A DNA stretch of 64,000 nt from Megamerina dolium (Eukaryota; Arthropoda; Insecta; Diptera; Megamerinidae). Below are positions 58,881 to 64,000 of this stretch, one piece after another. The notes beneath the pieces were generated by a model. The model was not told the DNA's origin and did no database searches. It saw only the letters and a list, made by a program, of their open reading frames with translations. Made by a program: the position numbers and the translations under genes. The stretch spans positions 76,914,418 to 76,978,417 of the forward strand of contig OY978526.1 of assembly GCA_963854835.1 (NCBI GenBank), given 5' to 3'. The first letter of the stretch is position 1, and every line of letters starts with the position of its first letter.

Positions 58881-60080
58881 AATGCAAATTCGTTAAATAT
58901 TCCATTTTTGTGCGCACTCTTTATATGGTTTTGAATCACTGTGCAACAACGTCAACGACAACGATGTTACTGTTGGTGTAGTTGTAGTTGGTGATACTGA
59001 TACTGTTCATATATTGTTGATTCTTGGTTTTGTTACATTTTCTTCGTTTTTTTTTTTCTCTCTACTTTCATTTCTGTTTGCTGCTTGCTGTGTGCGTGTT
59101 TTTTTTTTCGTATATTTGTCTATTAATTAATTAAATACAAAACGCAATTCTCTTGAATTAATTCAACCAAGTTTAGCGATATATATTTTTTTTTTACTAC
59201 ACACTACCCACGTTCCACTCGGGAATAAATATGCATATACACACCCACACACACACACACACACACACTGATACATACATACTTTGCACTCATTACATGT
59301 AATTTGTTGTGTGCTAATAGTACATCTCAATTAAATGAGACACACGACACCATCTCTTGCTGAATTGAATTTATTGGTTAAACAAAAGAAAAATGTATGA
59401 ATAGTTTTGAAATGAATAATATTTTCCCGCTTAAATGCATTAAATGCTGTGAATGCATTGACTACTATGGAGAGTCGAAGAAATATTGTGTTCATGCGAT
59501 ACAATTTGTTATTTGTATGTATTTCTCTGTATGTGTGTGTCTATGTATGAGTGCAAGAGAGTGTGTGTTGCTTGACACAGCGTCCAGCGTGTGTCGTGTG
59601 AATTATTGTTGACGTTCCATTGCGTCTGCATCCGTATGTATGCACATATTTGTATGTGTGCCAATATTTATTATTGGCAATCGTTGTTATTTATGGCTGC
59701 AAGCAAAAGTGAAATTTTTGTTTTTGTTGAAACAAAATGCAAAATGCAAAAAAAAAAAACAAAAAAGTCTTTGCAATTTGTCGATAAACACATACAATAA
59801 TATTATCGTATATTTTGTAATCGATGGATGTGTGATATGAACTCATTTGGAACATATTGATTTTGTGCTTATATTCACATGAAATGTGCATATATATATT
59901 TTTTTGAAAACAGATTTTTGTTGTACTGATTGCAGTATTTTATTGAATTAATATTTAGGAGTGCTATTTTAATGTCAAACCGTATGTATAGAACATGTAG
60001 CTTATGCATAGGGGAGAAAAACGAATCACAATAAATATTTATAAATCTCTAAGTGTGGTTTATTGTCACAAATAAACATG
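58881..60080. repeat. Microsatellite/low-complexity sequence
   Basis: T runs 59048-59058, 59099-59109 and 59186-59196, (CA)n 59242-59268, GTATGTGTG 59527-59545, A run 59749-59759. Confidence 0.75.
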
Positions 60081-60099
60081 TGAGTGCTTGTTTGGTACT

Positions 60100-61270
60100 T
60101 TAGGCTCTTTTCACACTCATAATTTTGCGTCTGATTTGGTATTTTGCCACTTTTCTTAGGGGCATTATGAAATTAATGCTACAATTTATATTTGTTTAAA
60201 GCATTAATCATATAGGATGAGTTTCAGCTCGATAGCTTTATGTTTGCACGTAGAAAGTCTGAAAACATGACTTTGAAAACCTACTTTTATATGGGAAGTA
60301 GTAGTGGATTTTAACCGAGAAGGTTCATTTTCGAAGACGTTCGTTTGTTGATGAAAGTAATGCTATTTAGCAAGTTTCAGCTAGATAGCTTTATGTTTGC
60401 ATGCAAAAAGTCTAAAAACATACTTTCGAAAACGTACTTTTATATAGGAAGTAGTAGTGGATTTTAACCGAGAAGGTCCATTTTCAAAGTCGTTCGTCTG
60501 TTGTCGAAAGTAATGGTATTTAGCAAGTTTCAGCTCGATAGCTTTATGTTTGCATGTTGAAAGTCTAAAAACATACTTTCGAAAACGTACTTTTATATAG
60601 GAAGTAGTAGTGAATTTTAACCGAGAAGGTTCATTTTCGAAGACGTTCGTTTGTTGATGAAAGTAATGCTATTTAGCGAGTTTCAGCTCGATATCTTTAT
60701 GTTTACATGTAGACGCTCTGATAACATTCAATCAAAAACAGACTTTTGTAGGGAAAATAATCGTCGTTTTCATTCAATTACGCTGACTCTTGAGTTTGTA
60801 TATTTGGTGGTAGAAATAACCTCATAGAGTGAGTTTCAGCTCGATAGCCATAAGTTTGCATGTACAGAGTATGAAAACATGACCTATTTTTATATGGAAA
60901 GTAGTAGTGGATTTTAACCGAGAAGGTCCATTTTCAAAGTCGTTCATTTGTTGATGAAATTAATGCTATTTAGCGAGTTTCAGCTCGATAGCTTTATATC
61001 TGCATTCAAAAATTCTAAAAACATACTTTCGAAAACAGACTTTTTTTGTATGGAGAGCAATCGTTGTTTTCATACAATTATTCCCATTTTTGAAATTATT
61101 TCTTGGTTGGTAGAGATGATCTTATGTAATAGTTCTATAGTTCTATATTTGAATGCACAAAATCTGAAAACATACGTTCGAAAACGTGTTTTGTATCAAA
61201 AGTAGGCGTAGATTTTAACTGAAATCGTCAATTTTCAAAATGATTGAGTAGGTAAACGATTTCGGATCGA
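60100..61270 (-). repeat. Array of ~153-bp satellite monomers, reverse orientation
   Basis: GTTTCAGCTCGATAGC-type starts at 60221, 60374, 60527, 60681, 60833 and 60977 (153, 153, 154, 152, 144). Read on the minus strand each unit has ATAAAGCTATCGAGCTGAAAC and CTACTTCCCATATAAAAGTA, the same order as at 31 and 11 kb. Copies 1-4 are about 90% alike. Confidence 0.92.
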
Positions 61271-61900
61271 TCTTCACGAAGTTCATCCATCAAATGACAA
61301 ATAAGTTTATTTTTGGAAGCTTTGAAACCATTTGAATTGACTCTAAGATCCACAAAGAATTAGAAAATAGGAATTTGCGCCTCAATTCATCCTAATTTCG
61401 TGTCGAAATTTTGTATTATTCAAAAATAGCAAACTTTCAAGTTTTACACCTCTCGCTGAGATGATTGTGGAATCTATGTAGATTGAGGTTGTCGGCATCT
61501 AAATGAGATTCAACTGTAATTTGTATGAGAATCATTAAAATCCATCAGCTACTAAGCTCGGTCTTAGGTCATATCAATTCGTAGTCAGTTGTTCGATATT
61601 AAAGAAGAAGAAGAAGAAAATCCAATCATTAGTGCCGTCGTTTGTCGTTTTGATATTTATCACTGCCGTCAGAAACGATTGTCCAAATCCCTTAAGACAT
61701 TAGCAATGTTGATGAAATTTTAATTAGACAACTAAAGAACTAATGAACAAGATGTAATGAGAGAAAGTTTTAGAAAACTTTCATCAACATGACTTTACAT
61801 TGTCAAAGCTCATTGAATTGAAGTTGAGAGAGGAGAGGGCAAAGAACACACAAAAAATGCAATTTTAATAAATTTCTACCTTTCAAAATCGATTCACAGA
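61271..61900. other. Unassigned AT-rich sequence
   Basis: Only a GAAGAAGAA run at 61603-61618. Confidence 0.3.
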
Positions 61901-62970
61901 GGAGCCATAAACTAGCGTATATGTATGTATGTATGTATGTATGTGTGTGTGTATGTAGGTACCATAGATACGATACGATATGTATGTGGATCTCTAGAGA
62001 AGTTTAATGTAATCTAACCCATATACGAGTTACATTTATGCTCATACATGTATTGTAGAGGTACCTACTACACACATACATACATAGCTAGCTAGCTGTT
62101 AAGTTGAACATTGTGTCCACCAGACATGATAGTATTCAGTAATCAGATTACTAACGATAAATCGTTGTGTCATCGTTGTTGTCGTCATGCCTGTTACTGT
62201 TGCCATTTTGGTACTATTTTCCCAAGAGAGACATATGAAACCAACTTTACATGCATAATTTTGGAGCATTTTTCTGTTGTTGTTTTTTTTATTTGTATTT
62301 TTGCTTTTGGCCTTTCTTTTTTCAAACCCCCCTCCTCTCGTTATGAAGGGACAAAGGGCGGATGCTTTGTAGTAGAATCACAGTATTTTACAAAGGCGAC
62401 TAAGCTTTTTCGGATTCATACATATGTACAATAACATACATACACACACACCAACACACACATAAAGTCGCATGTATGCCAATTTTACACTTTCCACAGA
62501 CATAATTTTCTTTTTCTGCACCAACTGCTCTCTATAGCCGTATATCGCAATAAAACGATTCTAGTATACTACGAATATACTATACTTTATATATATATGT
62601 ATGTATGTATTTGTATAGGTACTGTACTATAAGTGTGTACTTGAAAATACGAATACATATGAGCGAGCATACATATTATACAAGTATGTGCTGTATGAAA
62701 AATGCAATAAAAATCACTGTATGATGCTCATTTTTCGTATTTTTCGCGTTTAAATGCCTTATTTTGACTCTGAAATGAAATGATGGTACATACAATACCA
62801 TATATCTACTCATATGAATATATATATAAATATGGGGTGTTTTAATAAGATTTTTAAATATTTGAAATCTTATCCTTCGATCATGGGTTGAATCTCCGAA
62901 ACCGGATCTTTAATATCAAATAAATTTTTATTTTTTTTTTTTATATTTTTATTTTTTATCTTTTCGACTT
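61901..62970. repeat. Microsatellite cluster
   Basis: (TATG)n 61919-61943, TAGCTAGCTAGC 62084-62097, CACACACA 62441-62462, TATATATG 62588-62612 and T run 62931-62942. Confidence 0.8.
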
Positions 62971-62974
62971 TTTT

Positions 62975-63152
62975 TCTACCCTCAGCAAGCAATTGGTAAT
63001 TTTTCCGGCAGTATCAATTTACGCTGAAAAAGCTCGAAAGAAGTTATGTCACAAGTGTTCTGCCCTTCAGAACTGGCTAATATAAGTAGGCTCCTTCTAA
63101 TGCTATCCAAATATTTAACACAGAACACAGTGCTGGAAGAGAAGCTAGGCCA
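62975..63152 (+). mobile_element. SINE-1 left part, interrupted by a LINE
   Basis: CAGCAAGCAATTGGTAATTTTTCCGGCAGTA, GTTATGTCACAAGTGTTCTGCCCTTCAGAACTGG, TAATATAAGTAGGCTCC and GAAGAGAAGCTAGGCCA follow the SINE-1 body up to the same point where the LINE begins. The tRNA-like head is not preserved. Confidence 0.85.
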
Positions 63153-63525
63153 TAGGCCTATCGAGGGCCATGCTCATAACATCGGGCCTGGGGGGTCGCC
63201 CACCGCTAATAGCAGACTGCGAAGAACAACTCCCTAGATCCGCTCGTGCCACTTTGGCGCAGCTAAGATATGAATGGAGCGTCTATCTGAACTGCTACAT
63301 GCACCGGCTGGCTGCTACAATTCCAGACAGATGCCCGCGGTGCCAGCAGAGCCCGCACGACACCCGTTATCTTTTCGCCTGCCCCAGAAGGCCTACCAGT
63401 TTGGCCCCCTCTGCTCTGTGGACGCACCCCCTGGAGGCTGCCGTCTTCCTGGAGCTGGTGGATGGGAACAACAACACCCAAACTGATTTACAAGAATATT
63501 TATGATTTCGAAATCGTTGTCTGTT

Positions 63526-63563
<38 letters not shown>
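63153..63563 (+). mobile_element. 5'-truncated jockey/R1-like LINE with a (CAA)n tail
   Basis: The frame 63170-63505 encodes the extreme C-terminus of a non-LTR retrotransposon polyprotein: LPRSARATLAQLRYEWSVYL, then a zinc-knuckle-like CPRCQQSPHDTRYLFAC (CX2CX4HX7C, about 63331-63381), CPRRPTSLAP, SALWTHPLEAAVFLEL and a stop at 63503-63505. About 15 bases later the element ends CTGTTA(CAA)n (about 63522-63563). No RT or RNase H part is present. Composition is clearly GC-richer than the flanks and the frame is undamaged, so the insertion is fairly young. It lies inside a SINE-1 copy. Confidence 0.88.
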
Positions 63564-63564
<1 letters not shown>

Positions 63565-63600
63565 GAAGGCCAAAGGGCTCTTTGCAGCTTATAATTGCAT
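63564..63600 (+). mobile_element. SINE-1 right part after the LINE
   Basis: AGAAGGCCAAAGGGCTCTTTGCAGCTTATAA continues the SINE-1 3' region (GGCCAAAGAGC...GGGGCTTTAAG). AGAAG(CTA)GGCCA on the two sides is an imperfect target duplication (63140-63152 and 63564-63572). Confidence 0.7.
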
Positions 63601-63629
63601 TATATATTTTTATAAATGTTTCCTCCGAA

Positions 63630-63830
63630 CATACTCCCAATCTCAACTCCTTAACGGGGCTCGCATACAAAATTTTCATAAAAATTATCTGAAAATAAGC
63701 AAATCTGTTGTTTTTAATACAATTATAGTTCCAATTGAGCGTTTCTTTGGAACATACATACCTCTAATGTCCAACTCTTAATTAGCTTCCATTCAAAATT
63801 TTCGCTAAAAATATATGAAAATAAAATAAA
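63630..63830 (+). repeat. Two diverged ~130-bp units of the 'CCTTARRGGGG' family
   Basis: CTCAACTCCTTAACGGGGCTCGCATACAAAATTTTCATAAAAATTATCTGAAAATA (63642 on) and CCAACTCTTAATTAGCTTCCATTCAAAATTTTCGCTAAAAATATATGAAAATAA (63770 on) are diverged copies of one unit. Confidence 0.65.
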
Positions 63831-63857
63831 AGTTTTTAATTTCATTATTTCAATTGA

Positions 63858-64000
63858 GCAGTAACAATTTGCCAAAAAATGCTTCTTAAAAGAGCTCTGT
63901 GACAAAACTAAGTTAAAGTGATGTTACTACAAGGGTTCTGCCGTTCGGAACCGGCTAATATAAGTAGGCCCCTTCTAATGCTGTCCAAATTTAACACCCA
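63858..64000 (+). mobile_element. SINE-1 copy running off the window
   Basis: GCAGTAACAATTTGCC, AAAAGAGCTCTGTGACAAA, AGTGATGTTACTACAAGGGTTCTGCCGTTCGGAACCGGCTAATATAAGTAGG and GCTGTCCAAATTTAACACCCA match the SINE-1 body. It starts without the tRNA head and its 3' end lies beyond 64000. Confidence 0.88.

Overview
This is eukaryotic, strongly AT-rich nuclear DNA from an insect. It is most likely a cyclorrhaphan fly and probably a tephritid-type fruit fly. The reasons are the dense CAA/CAG/GT/TATG microsatellites, a ZAD-like (arthropod zinc-finger-associated domain) exon, several mariner relics, RTE- and jockey/R1-like LINE remnants, and tRNA-derived SINEs. The species call is inference. There is a 200-base assembly gap (N) at 31719-31918.

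Only one segment looks like a host protein-coding exon: 1-490 on the + strand, cut by the window edge and ending at a good splice donor. The other ~63.5 kb has no convincing host exon, so it reads as a very long intron of that gene and/or intergenic DNA. Nearly all other open frames are translations of microsatellites or repeats.

The window is a mosaic of two textures. Texture one is microsatellite-rich, apparently single-copy DNA (about 0.5-1.2, 3.2-3.9, 8.1-8.9, 9.5-10.6, 12.2-13.2, 14.6-15.4, 17.9-20.6, 24.0-25.5, 27.4-28.7, 29.8-30.3, 31.9-32.9, 35.4-36.3, 39.0-41.1, 44.0-44.9, 47.2-49.2, 51.3-51.9, 53.1-54.6, 56.4-57.1, 58.9-60.0 and 61.9-62.9 kb). Texture two is blocks of dispersed or tandem repeats. 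The main repeat is a ~153 bp monomer carrying a 'CTCCCATACAAAA' box. It recurs in both orientations near 5, 9, 11, 16-17.7, 31 and 60-61 kb, and looser relatives lie at 41-43.5 and 49.4-50.8 kb. Unrelated tandem families lie at 1.6-2.4, 6.5-7.8, 13.5-14.2, 20.7-21.1, 22.2-22.6, 25.8-26.4, 36.7-37.0 and 58 kb.

The mobile elements give the clearest story. SINE-1 is tRNA-headed, about 320-370 bp, and has three near-full copies with perfect 9-10 bp target-site duplications. SINE-2 is about 141 bp, contains an 18-bp-stem hairpin and ends in GCTGCTA(CAA)n; one copy has a perfect 14 bp target-site duplication. A 5'-truncated LINE at 63.16-63.56 kb ends in nearly the same tail, so it or a relative could mobilise SINE-2. 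Three mariner-family relics (16.0-17.6, 37.5-38.8, 45.4-45.8 kb) are all broken. The first is inserted in a 153-bp satellite monomer and is itself invaded by SINE-1. I found no operon-like or multi-gene system. The most novel material is the SINE-2/LINE tail sharing, the 153-bp dispersed satellite, and an unidentified open frame at 34.5-34.9 kb that is split by SINE-2.
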